NCBI GenBank assembly: GCA_964019055.1
Contig: OZ025219.1
Coordinates: 4,731,868-4,795,867, forward strand
Origin: Anthopleura xanthogrammica
Lineage: Eukaryota > Cnidaria > Anthozoa > Actiniaria > Actiniidae
Length of the DNA: 64,000 bases
Direction of reading: 5' to 3'
The first letter of the stretch is position 1. Each line of letters opens with the position of its first letter. Of the stretch, positions 1-13,885 are shown one piece after another. A program made the position numbers and the translations under genes. The notes under the pieces were generated by a model that was not told the DNA's origin, did no database searches, and was given only the letters and a program-made list of their open reading frames with translations.

Positions 1-1537
1 ATTCGGTTTTGGCTGAGTAAAGGTGCTTTTTGGTCAAAAAAGCTGTTTTTTGCTGACAAAATTGGAAATTTGCTGAGAATTTTCTTTTGCTCAAAACACG
101 ACGTTTTCACTGCTAAACGCAAGTTTTGGCCGAGAAAAGCACATTTTGGGTGTCCAAAACACTGTTTTGCTGGGAAAAAAAACTTTTTAGCCCAAAAAAC
201 TGAAAAATGGCCATTTTGGCTCTCAAAACCAGGTTTTTCGCTTACGGCGTGACCTGTTTGCTGAAACCCCCACTTTTTGCTCATGATAATACCTCTTGAG
301 ATAAAAACACGACGTTTTGGCGAAAAAAAATTCGGTTTTGGCTGAGTAAAGGTGCTTTTTGGTCAAAAAAGCTGTTTTTTGCTGACAAAATTGGAAATTT
401 GCTGAGAATTTTCTTTTGCTCAAAACACGACGTTTTCACTGCTAAACGCAAGTTTTGGCCGAGAAAAGCACATTTTGGGTGTCCAAAACACTGTTTTGCT
501 GGGAAAAAAAACTTTTTAGCCCAAAAAACTGAAAAATGGCCATTTTGGCTCTCAAAACCAGGTTTTTCGCTTACGGCGTGACCTGTTTGCTGAAACCCCC
601 ACTTTTTGCTCATGATAATACCTCTTGAGATAAAAACACGACGTTTTGGCGAAAAAAAATTCGGTTTTGGCTGAGTAAAGGTGCTTTTTGGTCAAAAAAG
701 CTGTTTTTTGCTGACAAAATTGGAAATTTGCTGAGAATTTTCTTTTGCTCAAAACACGACGTTTTCACTGCTAAACGCAAGTTTTGGCCGAGAAAAGCAC
801 ATTTTGGGTGTCCAAAACACTGTTTTGCTGGGAAAAAAAACTTTTTAGCCCAAAAAACTGAAAAATGGCCATTTTGGCTCTCAAAACCAGGTTTTTCGCT
901 TACGGCGTGACCTGTTTGCTGAAACCCCCACTTTTTGCTCATGATAATACCTCTTGAGATAAAAACACGACGTTTTGGCGAAAAAAAATTCGGTTTTGGC
1001 TGAGTAAAGGTGCTTTTTGGTCAAAAAAGCTGTTTTTTGCTGACAAAATTGGAAATTTGCTGAGAATTTTCTTTTGCTCAAAACACGACGTTTTCACTGC
1101 TAAACGCAAGTTTTGGCCGAGAAAAGCACATTTTGGGTGTCCAAAACACTGTTTTGCTGGGAAAAAAAATTTTTTAGCCCAAAAAACTGAAAAATGGCCA
1201 TTTTGGCTCTCAAAACCAGGTTTTTCGCTTACGGCGTGACCTGTTTGCTGAAACCCCCACTTTTTGCTCATGATAATACCTCTTGAGATAAAAACACGAC
1301 GTTTTGGCGAAAAAAAATTCGGTTTTGGCTGAGTAAAGGTGCTTTTTGGTCAAAAAAGCTGTTTTTTGCTGACAAAATTGGAAATTTGCTGAGAATTTTC
1401 TTTTGCTCAAAACACGACGTTTTCACTGCTAAACGCAAGTTTTGGCCGAGAAAAGCACATTTTGGGTGTCCAAAACACTGTTTTGCTGGGAAAAAAACTT
1501 TTTAGCCCAAAAAACTGAAAAATGGCCATTTTGGCTC

Positions 1538-4500
1538 TCAAAACCAGGTTTTTCGCTTACGGCGTGACCTGTTTGCTGAAACCCCCACTTTTTGCTCATG
1601 ATAATACCTCTTGAGATAAAAACACGACGTTTTGGCGAAAAAAAATTCGGTTTTGGCTGAGTAAAGGTGCTTTTTGGTCAAAAAAGCTGTTTTTTGCTGA
1701 CAAAATTGGAAATTTGCTGAGAATTTTCTTTTGCTCAAAACACGACGTTTTCACTGCTAAACGCAAGTTTTGGCCGAGAAAAGCACATTTTGGGTGTCCA
1801 AAACACTGTTTTGCTGGGAAAAAAAACTTTTTAGCCCAAAAAACTGAAAAATGGCCATTTTGGCTCTCAAAACCAGGTTTTTCGCTTACGGCGTGACCTG
1901 TTTGCTGAAACCCCCACTTTTTGCTCATGATAATACCTCTTGAGATAAAAACACGACGTTTTGGCGAAAAAAAATTCGGTTTTGGCTGGGTAAAGGTGCT
2001 TTTTGGTCAAAAAAGCTGTTTTTTGCTGACAAAATTGGAAATTTGCTGAGAATTTTCTTTTGCTCAAAACACGACGTTTTCACTGCTAAACGCAAGTTTT
2101 GGCCGAGAAAAGCACATTTTGGGTGTCCAAAACACTGTTTTGCTGGGAAAAAAAACTTTTTAGCCCAAAAAACTGAAAAATGGCCATTTTGGCTCTCAAA
2201 ACCAGGTTTTTCGCTTACGGCGTGACCTGTTTGCTGAAACCCCCACTTTTTGCTCATGATAATACCTCTTGAGATAAAAACACGACGTTTTGGCGAAAAA
2301 AAATTCGGTTTTGGCTGAGTAAAGGTGCTTTTTGGTCAAAAAAGCTGTTTTTTGCTGACAAAATTGGAAATTTGCTGAGAATTTTCTTTTGCTCAAAACA
2401 CGACGTTTTCACTGCTAAACGCAAGTTTTGGCCGAGAAAAGCACATTTTGGGTGTCCAAAACACTGTTTTGCTGGGAAAAAAAACTTTTTAGCCCAAAAA
2501 ACTGAAAAATGGCCATTTTGGCTCTCAAAACCAGGTTTTTCGCTTACGGCGTGACCTGTTTGCTGAAACCCCCACTTTTTGCTCATGATAATACCTCTTG
2601 AGATAAAAACACGACGTTTTGGCGAAAAAAAATTCGGTTTTGGCTGGGTAAAGGTGCTTTTTGGTCAAAAAAGCTGTTTTTTGCTGACAAAATTGGAAAT
2701 TTGCTGAGAATTTTCTTTTGCTCAAAACACGACGTTTTCACTGCTAAACGCAAGTTTTGGCCGAGAAAAGCACATTTTGGGTGTCCAAAACACTGTTTTG
2801 CTGGGAAAAAAAACTTTTTAGCCCAAAAAACTGAAAAATGGCCATTTTGGCTCTCAAAACCAGGTTTTTCGCTTACGGCGTGACCTGTTTGCTGAAACCC
2901 CCACTTTTTGCTCATGATAATACCTCTTGAGATAAAAACACGACGTTTTGGCGAAAAAAAATTCGGTTTTGGCTGGGTAAAGGTGCTTTTTGGTCAAAAA
3001 AGCTGTTTTTTGCTGACAAAATTGGAAATTTGCTGAGAATTTTCTTTTGCTCAAAACACGACGTTTTCACTGCTAAACGCAAGTTTTGGCCGAGAAAAGC
3101 ACATTTTGGGTGTCCAAAACACTGTTTTGCTGGGAAAAAAAACTTTTTAGCCCAAAAAACTGAAAAATGGCCATTTTGGCTCTCAAAACCAGGTTTTTCG
3201 CTTACGGCGTGACCTGTTTGCTGAAACCCCCACTTTTTGCTCATGATAATACCTCTTGAGATAAAAACACGACGTTTTGGCGAAAAAAAATTCGGTTTTG
3301 GCTGAGTAAAGGTGCTTTTTGGTCAAAAAAGCTGTTTTTTGCTGACAAAATTGGAAATTTGCTGAGAATTTTCTTTTGCTCAAAACACGACGTTTTCACT
3401 GCTAAACGCAAGTTTTGGCCGAGAAAAGCACATTTTGGGTGTCCAAAACACTGTTTTGCTGGGAAAAAAAACTTTTTAGCCCAAAAAACTGAAAAATGGC
3501 CATTTTGGCTCTCAAAACCAGGTTTTTCGCTTACGGCGTGACCTGTTTGCTGAAACCCCCACTTTTTGCTCATGATAATACCTCTTGAGATAAAAACACG
3601 ACGTTTTGGCGAAAAAAAATTCGGTTTTGGCTGAGTAAAGGTGCTTTTTGGTCAAAAAAGCTGTTTTTTGCTGACAAAATTGGAAATTTGCTGAGAATTT
3701 TCTTTTGCTCAAAACACGACGTTTTCACTGCTAAACGCGAGTTTTGGCCGAGAAAAGCACATTTTGGGTGTCCAAAACACTGTTTTGCTGGGAAAAAAAA
3801 CTTTTTAGCCCAAAAAACTGAAAAAATGGCCATTTTGGCTCTCAAAACCAGGTTTTTCGCTTACGGCGTGACCTGTTTGCTGAAACCCCCACTTTTTGCT
3901 CATGATAATACCTCTTGAGATAAAAACACGACGTTTTGGCGAAAAAAAATTCGGTTTTGGCTGAGTAAAGGTGCTTTTTGGTCAAAAAAGCTGTTTTTTG
4001 CTGACAAAATTGGAAATTTGCTGAGAATTTTCTTTTGCTCAAAACACGACGTTTTCACTGCTAAACGCAAGTTTTGGCCGAGAAAAGCACATTTTGGGTG
4101 TCCAAAACACTGTTTTGCTGGGAAAAAAACTTTTTAGCCCAAAAAACTGAAAAATGGCCATTTTGGCTCTCAAAACCAGGTTTTTCGCTTACGGCGTGAC
4201 CTGTTTGCTGAAACCCCCACTTTTTGCTCATGATAATACCTCTTGAGATAAAAACACGACGTTTTGGCGAAAAAAAATTCGGTTTTGGCTGAGTAAAGGT
4301 GCTTTTTGGTCAAAAAAGCTGTTTTTTGCTGACAAAATTGGAAATTTGCTGAGAATTTTCTTTTGCTCAAAACACGACGTTTTCACTGCTAAACGCAAGT
4401 TTTGGCCGAGAAAAGCACATTTTGGGTGTCCAAAACACTGTTTTGCTGGGAAAAAAAACTTTTTAGCCCAAAAAACTGAAAAATGGCCATTTTGGCTCTC

Positions 4501-7500
4501 AAAACCAGGTTTTTCGCTTACGGCGTGACCTGTTTGCTGAAACCCCCACTTTTTGCTCATGATAATACCTCTTGAGATAAAAACACGACGTTTTGGCGAA
4601 AAAAAATTCGGTTTTGGCTGGGTAAAGGTGCTTTTTGGTCAAAAAAGCTGTTTTTTGCTGACAAAATTGGAAATTTGCTGAGAATTTTCTTTTGCTCAAA
4701 ACACGACGTTTTCACTGCTAAACGCAAGTTTTGGCCGAGAAAAGCACATTTTGGGTGTCCAAAACACTGTTTTGCTGGGAAAAAAAACTTTTTAGCCCAA
4801 AAAACTGAAAAATGGCCATTTTGGCTCTCAAAACCAGGTTTTTCGCTTACGGCGTGACCTGTTTGCTGAAACCCCCACTTTTTGCTCATGATAATACCTC
4901 TTGAGATAAAAACACGACGTTTTGGCGAAAAAAAATTCGGTTTTGGCTGAGTAAAGGTGCTTTTTGGTCAAAAAAGCTGTTTTTTGCTGACAAAATTGGA
5001 AATTTGCTGAGAATTTTCTTTTGCTCAAAACACGACGTTTTCACTGCTAAACGCAAGTTTTGGCCGAGAAAAGCACATTTTGGGTGTCCAAAACACTGTT
5101 TTGCTGGGAAAAAAAACTTTTTAGCCCAAAAAACTGAAAAATGGCCATTTTGGCTCTCAAAACCAGGTTTTTCGCTTACGGCGTGACCTGTTTGCTGAAA
5201 CCCCCACTTTTTGCTCATGATAATACCTCTTGAGATAAAAACACGACGTTTTGGCGAAAAAAAATTCGGTTTTGGCTGAGTAAAGGTGCTTTTTGGTCAA
5301 AAAAGCTGTTTTTTGCTGACAAAATTGGAAATTTGCTGAGAATTTTCTTTTGCTCAAAACACGACGTTTTCACTGCTAAACGCAAGTTTTGGCCGAGAAA
5401 AGCACATTTTGGGTGTCCAAAACACTGTTTTGCTGGGAAAAAAAACTTTTTAGCCCAAAAAACTGAAAAATGGCCATTTTGGCTCTCAAAACCAGGTTTT
5501 TCGCTTACGGCGTGACCTGTTTGCTGAAACCCCCACTTTTTGCTCATGATAATACCTCTTGAGATAAAAACACGACGTTTTGGCGAAAAAAAATTCGGTT
5601 TTGGCTGAGTAAAGGTGCTTTTTGGTCAAAAAAGCTGTTTTTTGCTGACAAAATTGGAAATTTGCTGAGAATTTTCTTTTGCTCAAAACACGACGTTTTC
5701 ACTGCTAAACGCAAGTTTTGGCCGAGAAAAGCACATTTTGGGTGTCCAAAACACTGTTTTGCTGGGAAAAAAAAATTTTTTAGCCCAAAAAACTGAAAAA
5801 TGGCCATTTTGGCTCTCAAAACCAGGTTTTTCGCTTACGGCGTGACCTGTTTGCTGAAACCCCCACTTTTTGCTCATGATAATACCTCTTGAGATAAAAA
5901 CACGACGTTTTGGCGAAAAAAAATTCGGTTTTGGCTGAGTAAAGGTGCTTTTTGGTCAAAAAAGCTGTTTTTTGCTGACAAAATTGGAAATTTGCTGAGA
6001 ATTTTCTTTTGCTCAAAACACGACGTTTTCACTGCTAAACGCAAGTTTTGGCCGAGAAAAGCACATTTTGGGTGTCCAAAACACTGTTTTGCTGGGAAAA
6101 AAACTTTTTAGCCCAAAAAACTGAAAAATGGCCATTTTGGCTCTCAAAACCAGGTTTTTCGCTTACGGCGTGACCTGTTTGCTGAAACCCCCACTTTTTG
6201 CTCATGATAATACCTCTTGAGATAAAAACACGACGTTTTGGCGAAAAAAAATTCGGTTTTGGCTGAGTAAAGGTGCTTTTTGGTCAAAAAAGCTGTTTTT
6301 TGCTGACAAAATTGGAAATTTGCTGAGAATTTTCTTTTGCTCAAAACACGACGTTTTCACTGCTAAACGCAAGTTTTGGCCGAGAAAAGCACATTTTGGG
6401 TGTCCAAAACACTGTTTTGCTGGGAAAAAAAACTTTTTAGCCCAAAAAACTGAAAAATGGCCATTTTGGCTCTCAAAACCAGGTTTTTCGCTTACGGCGT
6501 GACCTGTTTGCTGAAACCCCCACTTTTTGCTCATGATAATACCTCTTGAGATAAAAACACGACGTTTTGGCGAAAAAAAATTCGGTTTTGGCTGGGTAAA
6601 GGTGCTTTTTGGTCAAAAAAGCTGTTTTTTGCTGACAAAATTGGAAATTTGCTGAGAATTTTCTTTTGCTCAAAACACGACGTTTTCACTGCTAAACGCA
6701 AGTTTTGGCCGAGAAAAGCACATTTTGGGTGTCCAAAACACTGTTTTGCTGGGAAAAAAAACTTTTTAGCCCAAAAAACTGAAAAATGGCCATTTTGGCT
6801 CTCAAAACCAGGTTTTTCGCTTACGGCGTGACCTGTTTGCTGAAACCCCCACTTTTTGCTCATGATAATACCTCTTGAGATAAAAACACGACGTTTTGGC
6901 GAAAAAAAATTCGGTTTTGGCTGAGTAAAGGTGCTTTTTGGTCAAAAAAGCTGTTTTTTGCTGACAAAATTGGAAATTTGCTGAGAATTTTCTTTTGCTC
7001 AAAACACGACGTTTTCACTGCTAAACGCAAGTTTTGGCCGAGAAAAGCACATTTTGGGTGTCCAAAACACTGTTTTGCTGGGGAAAAAAACTTTTTAGCC
7101 CAAAAAACTGAAAAATGGCCATTTTGGCTCTCAAAACCAGGTTTTTCGCTTACGGCGTGACCTGTTTGCTGAAACCCCCACTTTTTGCTCATGATAATAC
7201 CTCTTGAGATAAAAACACGACGTTTTGGCGAAAAAAAATTCGGTTTTGGCTGGGTAAAGGTGCTTTTTGGTCAAAAAAGCTGTTTTTTGCTGACAAAATT
7301 GGAAATTTGCTGAGAATTTTCTTTTGCTCAAAACACGACGTTTTCACTGCTAAACGCAAGTTTTGGCCGAGAAAAGCACATTTTGGGTGTCCAAAACACT
7401 GTTTTGCTGGGAAAAAAAACTTTTTAGCCCAAAAAACTGAAAAATGGCCATTTTGGCTCTCAAAACCAGGTTTTTCGCTTACGGCGTGACCTGTTTGCTG

Positions 7501-10500
7501 AAACCCCCACTTTTTGCTCATGATAATACCTCTTGAGATAAAAACACGACGTTTTGGCGAAAAAAAATTCGGTTTTGGCTGGGTAAAGGTGCTTTTTGGT
7601 CAAAAAAGCTGTTTTTTGCTGACAAAATTGGAAATTTGCTGAGAATTTTCTTTTGCTCAAAACACGACGTTTTCACTGCTAAACGCAAGTTTTGGCCGAG
7701 AAAAGCACATTTTGGGTGTCCAAAACACTGTTTTGCTGGGAAAAAAAACTTTTTAGCCCAAAAAACTGAAAAATGGCCATTTTGGCTCTCAAAACCAGGT
7801 TTTTCGCTTACGGCGTGACCTGTTTGCTGAAACCCCCACTTTTTGCTCATGATAATACCTCTTGAGATAAAAACACGACGTTTTGGCGAAAAAAAATTCG
7901 GTTTTGGCTGAGTAAAGGTGCTTTTTGGTCAAAAAAGCTGTTTTTTGCTGACAAAATTGGAAATTTGCTGAGAATTTTCTTTTGCTCAAAACACGACGTT
8001 TTCACTGCTAAACGCAAGTTTTGGCCGAGAAAAGCACATTTTGGGTGTCCAAAACACTGTTTTGCTGGGAAAAAAAACTTTTTAGCCCAAAAAACTGAAA
8101 AATGGCCATTTTGGCTCTCAAAACCAGGTTTTTCGCTTACGGCGTGACCTGTTTGCTGAAACCCCCACTTTTTGCTCATGATAATACCTCTTGAGATAAA
8201 AACACGACGTTTTGGCGAAAAAAAATTCGGTTTTGGCTGAGTAAAGGTGCTTTTTGGTCAAAAAAGCTGTTTTTTGCTGACAAAATTGGAAATTTGCTGA
8301 GAATTTTCTTTTGCTCAAAACACGACGTTTTCACTGCTAAACGCGAGTTTTGGCCGAGAAAAGCACATTTTGGGTGTCCAAAACACTGTTTTGCTGGGAA
8401 AAAAAACTTTTTAGCCCAAAAAACTGAAAAAATGGCCATTTTGGCTCTCAAAACCAGGTTTTTCGCTTACGGCGTGACCTGTTTGCTGAAACCCCCACTT
8501 TTTGCTCATGATAATACCTCTTGAGATAAAAACACGACGTTTTGGCGAAAAAAAATTCGGTTTTGGCTGAGTAAAGGTGCTTTTTGGTCAAAAAAGCTGT
8601 TTTTTGCTGACAAAATTGGAAATTTGCTGAGAATTTTCTTTTGCTCAAAACACGACGTTTTCACTGCTAAACGCAAGTTTTGGCCGAGAAAAGCACATTT
8701 TGGGTGTCCAAAACACTGTTTTGCTGGGAAAAAAACTTTTTAGCCCAAAAAACTGAAAAATGGCCATTTTGGCTCTCAAAACCAGGTTTTTCGCTTACGG
8801 CGTGACCTGTTTGCTGAAACCCCCACTTTTTGCTCATGATAATACCTCTTGAGATAAAAACACGACGTTTTGGCGAAAAAAAATTCGGTTTTGGCTGAGT
8901 AAAGGTGCTTTTTGGTCAAAAAAGCTGTTTTTTGCTGACAAAATTGGAAATTTGCTGAGAATTTTCTTTTGCTCAAAACACGACGTTTTCACTGCTAAAC
9001 GCAAGTTTTGGCCGAGAAAAGCACATTTTGGGTGTCCAAAACACTGTTTTGCTGGGAAAAAAAACTTTTTAGCCCAAAAAACTGAAAAATGGCCATTTTG
9101 GCTCTCAAAACCAGGTTTTTCGCTTACGGCGTGACCTGTTTGCTGAAACCCCCACTTTTTGCTCATGATAATACCTCTTGAGATAAAAACACGACGTTTT
9201 GGCGAAAAAAAATTCGGTTTTGGCTGGGTAAAGGTGCTTTTTGGTCAAAAAAGCTGTTTTTTGCTGACAAAATTGGAAATTTGCTGAGAATTTTCTTTTG
9301 CTCAAAACACGACGTTTTCACTGCTAAACGCAAGTTTTGGCCGAGAAAAGCACATTTTGGGTGTCCAAAACACTGTTTTGCTGGGAAAAAAAACTTTTTA
9401 GCCCAAAAAACTGAAAAATGGCCATTTTGGCTCTCAAAACCAGGTTTTTCGCTTACGGCGTGACCTGTTTGCTGAAACCCCCACTTTTTGCTCATGATAA
9501 TACCTCTTGAGATAAAAACACGACGTTTTGGCGAAAAAAAATTCGGTTTTGGCTGAGTAAAGGTGCTTTTTGGTCAAAAAAGCTGTTTTTTGCTGACAAA
9601 ATTGGAAATTTGCTGAGAATTTTCTTTTGCTCAAAACACGACGTTTTCACTGCTAAACGCAAGTTTTGGCCGAGAAAAGCACATTTTGGGTGTCCAAAAC
9701 ACTGTTTTGCTGGGAAAAAAAACTTTTTAGCCCAAAAAACTGAAAAATGGCCATTTTGGCTCTCAAAACCAGGTTTTTCGCTTACGGCGTGACCTGTTTG
9801 CTGAAACCCCCACTTTTTGCTCATGATAATACCTCTTGAGATAAAAACACGACGTTTTGGCGAAAAAAAATTCGGTTTTGGCTGGGTAAAGGTGCTTTTT
9901 GGTCAAAAAAGCTGTTTTTTGCTGACAAAATTGGAAATTTGCTGAGAATTTTCTTTTGCTCAAAACACGACGTTTTCACTGCTAAACGCAAGTTTTGGCC
10001 GAGAAAAGCACATTTTGGGTGTCCAAAACACTGTTTTGCTGGGAAAAAAAACTTTTTAGCCCAAAAAACTGAAAAATGGCCATTTTGGCTCTCAAAACCA
10101 GGTTTTTCGCTTACGGCGTGACCTGTTTGCTGAAACCCCCACTTTTTGCTCATGATAATACCTCTTGAGATAAAAACACGACGTTTTGGCGAAAAAAAAT
10201 TCGGTTTTGGCTGGGTAAAGGTGCTTTTTGGTCAAAAAAGCTGTTTTTTGCTGACAAAATTGGAAATTTGCTGAGAATTTTCTTTTGCTCAAAACACGAC
10301 GTTTTCACTGCTAAACGCAAGTTTTGGCCGAGAAAAGCACATTTTGGGTGTCCAAACACTGTTTTGCTGGGAAAAAAACTTTTTAGCCCAAAAAACTGAA
10401 AAATGGCCATTTTGGCTCTCAAAACCAGGTTTTTCGCTTACGGCGTGACCTGTTTGCTGAAACCCCCACTTTTTGCTCATGATAATACCTCTTGAGATAA

Positions 10501-11406
10501 AAACACGACGTTTTGGCGAAAAAAAATTCGGTTTTGGCTGAGTAAAGGTGCTTTTTGGTCAAAAAAGCTGTTTTTTGCTGACAAAATTGGAAATTTGCTG
10601 AGAATTTTCTTTTGCTCAAAACACGACGTTTTCACTGCTAAACGCAAGTTTTGGCCGAGAAAAGCACATTTTGGGTGTCCAAAACACTGTTTTGCTGGGA
10701 AAAAAAACTTTTTAGCCCAAAAAACTGAAAAATGGCCATTTTGGCTCTCAAAACCAGGTTTTTCGCTTACGGCGTGACCTGTTTGCTGAAACCCCCACTT
10801 TTTGCTCATGATAATACCTCTTGAGATAAAAACACGACGTTTTGGCGAAAAAAAATTCGGTTTTGGCTGAGTAAAGGTGCTTTTTGGTCAAAAAAGCTGT
10901 TTTTTGCTGACAAAATTGGAAATTTGCTGAGAATTTTCTTTTGCTCAAAACACGACGTTTTCACTGCTAAACGCGAGTTTTGGCCGAGAAAAGCACATTT
11001 TGGGTGTCCAAAACACTGTTTTGCTGGGAAAAAAAACTTTTTAGCCCAAAAAACTGAAAAAATGGCCATTTTGGCTCTCAAAACCAGGTTTTTCGCTTAC
11101 GGCGTGACCTGTTTGCTGAAACCCCCACTTTTTGCTCATGATAATACCTCTTGAGATAAAAACACGACGTTTTGGCGAAAAAAAATTCGGTTTTGGCTGA
11201 GTAAAGGTGCTTTTTGGTCAAAAAAGCTGTTTTTTGCTGACAAAATTGGAAATTTGCTGAGAATTTTCTTTTGCTCAAAACACGACGTTTTCACTGCTAA
11301 ACGCAAGTTTTGGCCGAGAAAAGCACATTTTGGGTGTCCAAAACACTGTTTTGCTGGGAAAAAAAACTTTTTAGCCCAAAAAACTGAAAAATGGCCATTT
11401 TGGCTC
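1538..11406 (+). repeat. Higher-order repeat within satellite A (8-monomer blocks of about 2.63 kb)
   Basis: Marker variants recur in order. In blocks starting near 1538, 6144 and 8776, monomers 2, 4 and 5 carry GGCTGGGTAAAGG instead of GGCTGAGTAAAGG, and monomer 7 carries CGCGAGTTTTGG plus an extra A before ATGGCC (near 3737, 8343 and 10,973). The first two blocks are each followed by a copy with a shortened A-run. Starts 1538 and 6144 are 4606 bp apart, exactly 14 monomers; a partly different 6-monomer block lies between (4170-6143). The last of its copies, with a GAAAAAAAAATTTTTT run near 5770, matches one near 1160. This indicates duplication of multi-monomer segments. Confidence 0.8.
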
Positions 11407-13885
11407 TCAAAACCAGGTTTTTCGCTTACGGCGTGACCTGTTTGCTGAAACCCCCACTTTTTGCTCATGATAATACCTCTTGAGATAAAAACACGACGTT
11501 TTGGCGAAAAAAAATTCGGTTTTGGCTGAGTAAAGGTGCTTTTTGGTCAAAAAAGCTGTTTTTTGCTGACAAAATTGGAAATTTGCTGAGAATTTTCTTT
11601 TGCTCAAAACACGACGTTTTCACTGCTAAACGCAAGTTTTGGCCGAGAAAAGCACATTTTGGGTGTCCAAAACACTGTTTTGCTGGGAAAAAAAACTTTT
11701 TAGCCCAAAAAACTGAAAAATGGCCATTTTGGCTCTCAAAACCAGGTTTTTCGCTTACGGCGTGACCTGTTTGCTGAAACCCCCACTTTTTGCTCATGAT
11801 AATACCTCTTGAGATAAAAACACGACGTTTTGGCGAAAAAAAATTCGGTTTTGGCTGAGTAAAGGTGCTTTTTGGTCAAAAAAGCTGTTTTTTGCTGACA
11901 AAATTGGAAATTTGCTGAGAATTTTCTTTTGCTCAAAACACGACGTTTTCACTGCTAAACGCAAGTTTTGGCCGAGAAAAGCACATTTTGGGTGTCCAAA
12001 ACACTGTTTTGCTGGGAAAAAAAACTTTTTAGCCCAAAAAACTGAAAAATGGCCATTTTGGCTCTCAAAACCAGGTTTTTCGCTTACGGCGTGACCTGTT
12101 TGCTGAAACCCCCCCTTTTTGCTCATGATAATACCTCTTGAGATAAAAACACGACGTTTTGGCGAAAAAAAATTCGGTTTTGGCTGAGTAAAGGTGCTTT
12201 TTGGTCAAAAAAGCTGTTTTTTGCTGACAAAATTGGAAATTTGCTGAGAATTTTCTTTTGCTCAAAACACGACGTTTTCACTGCTAAACGCAAGTTTTGG
12301 CCGAGAAAAGCACATTTTGGGTGTCCAAAACACTGTTTTGCTGGGAAAAAAAACTTTTTAGCCCAAAAAAACTGAAAAATGGCCATTTTGGCTCTCAAAA
12401 CCAGGTTTTTCGCTTACGGCGTGACCTGTTTGCTGAAACCCCCACTTTTTGCTCATGATAATACCTCTTGAGATAAAAACACGACGTTTTGGCGAAAAAA
12501 AATTCGGTTTTGGCTGAGTAAAGGTGCTTTTTGGTCAAAAAAGCTGTTTTTTGCTGACAAAATTGGAAATTTGCTGAGAATTTTCTTTTGCTCAAAACAC
12601 GACGTTTTCACTGCTAAACGCAAGTTTTGGCCGAGAAAAGCACATTTTGGGTGTCCAAAACACTGTTTTGCTGGGAAGAAAACTTTTTAGCCCAAAAAAC
12701 TGAAAAATGGCCATTTTGGCTCTCAAAACCAGGTTTTTCGCTTACGGCGTGACCTGTTTGCTGAAACCCCCACTTTTTGCTCATGATAATACCTCTTGAG
12801 ATAAAAACACGACGTTTTGGCGAAAAAAAATTCGGTTTTGGCTGAGTAAAGGTGCTTTTTGGTCAAAAAAGCTGTTTTTTGCTGACAAAATTGGAAATTT
12901 GCTGAGAATTTTCTTTTGCTCAAAACACGACGTTTTCACTGCTAAACGCAAGTTTTGGCCGAGAAAAGCACATTTTGGGTGTCCAAAACACTGTTTTGCT
13001 GGGAAAAAAAACTTTTTAGCCCAAAAAACTGAAAAATGGCCATTTTGGCTCTCAAAACCAGGTTTTTCGCTTACGGCGTGACCTGTTTGCTGAAACCCCC
13101 ACTTTTTGCTCATGATAATACCTCTTGAGATAAAAACACGACGTTTTGGCGAAAAAAAATTCGGTTTTGGCTGAGTAAAGGTGCTTTTTGGTCAAAAAAG
13201 CTGTTTTTTGCTGACAAAATTGGAAATTTGCTGAGAATTTTCTTTTGCTCAAAACACGACGTTTTCACTGCTAAACGCAAGTTTTGGCCGAGAAAAGCAC
13301 ATTTTGGGTGTCCAAAACACTGTTTTGCTGGGGAAAAAAACTTTTTAGCCCAAAAAACTGAAAAATGGCCATTTTGGCTCTCAAAACCAGGTTTTCGCTT
13401 ACGGCGTGACCTGTTTGCTGAAACCCCCACTTTTTGCTCATGATAATACCTCTTGAGATAAAAACACGACGTTTTGGCGAAAAAAAAATCGGTTTTGGCT
13501 GAGTAAAGGTGCTTTTTGGTCAAAAAAGCTGTTTTTTGCTGACAAAATTGGAAATTTGCTGAGAATTTTCTTTTGCTCAAAACACGACGTTTTCACTGCT
13601 AAAACGCGAGTTTTGGCCGAGAAAAGCACATTTTGGGTGTCCAAAACACTGTTTTGCTGGGAAAAAAAACTTTTTAGCCCAAAAAACTGAAAAATGGCCA
13701 TTTTGGCTCTCAAAACCAGGTTTTTCGCTTACGGCGTGACCTGTTTGCTGAAACCCCCACTTTTTGCTCATGATAATACCTCTTGAGATAAAAACACGAC
13801 GTTTTGGCGAAAAAAAATTCGGTTTTGGCTGAGTAAAGGTGCTTTTTGGTCAAAAAAGCTGTTTTTTGCTGACAAAATTGGAAAT

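Noticed and set aside
225..260. Possible CENP-B box in the satellite (TTTTTCG...ACGG)
   Set aside because: TTCG is present but the required A and CGGG at fixed spacing are not; ATTCGGTTTTGGCTGAG also fails.
281..300. AAGAGGTATT before ATGAGC on the minus strand resembles a bacterial ribosome-binding site
   Set aside because: The retrotransposons show a eukaryotic genome; the match is chance and repeats with the satellite.
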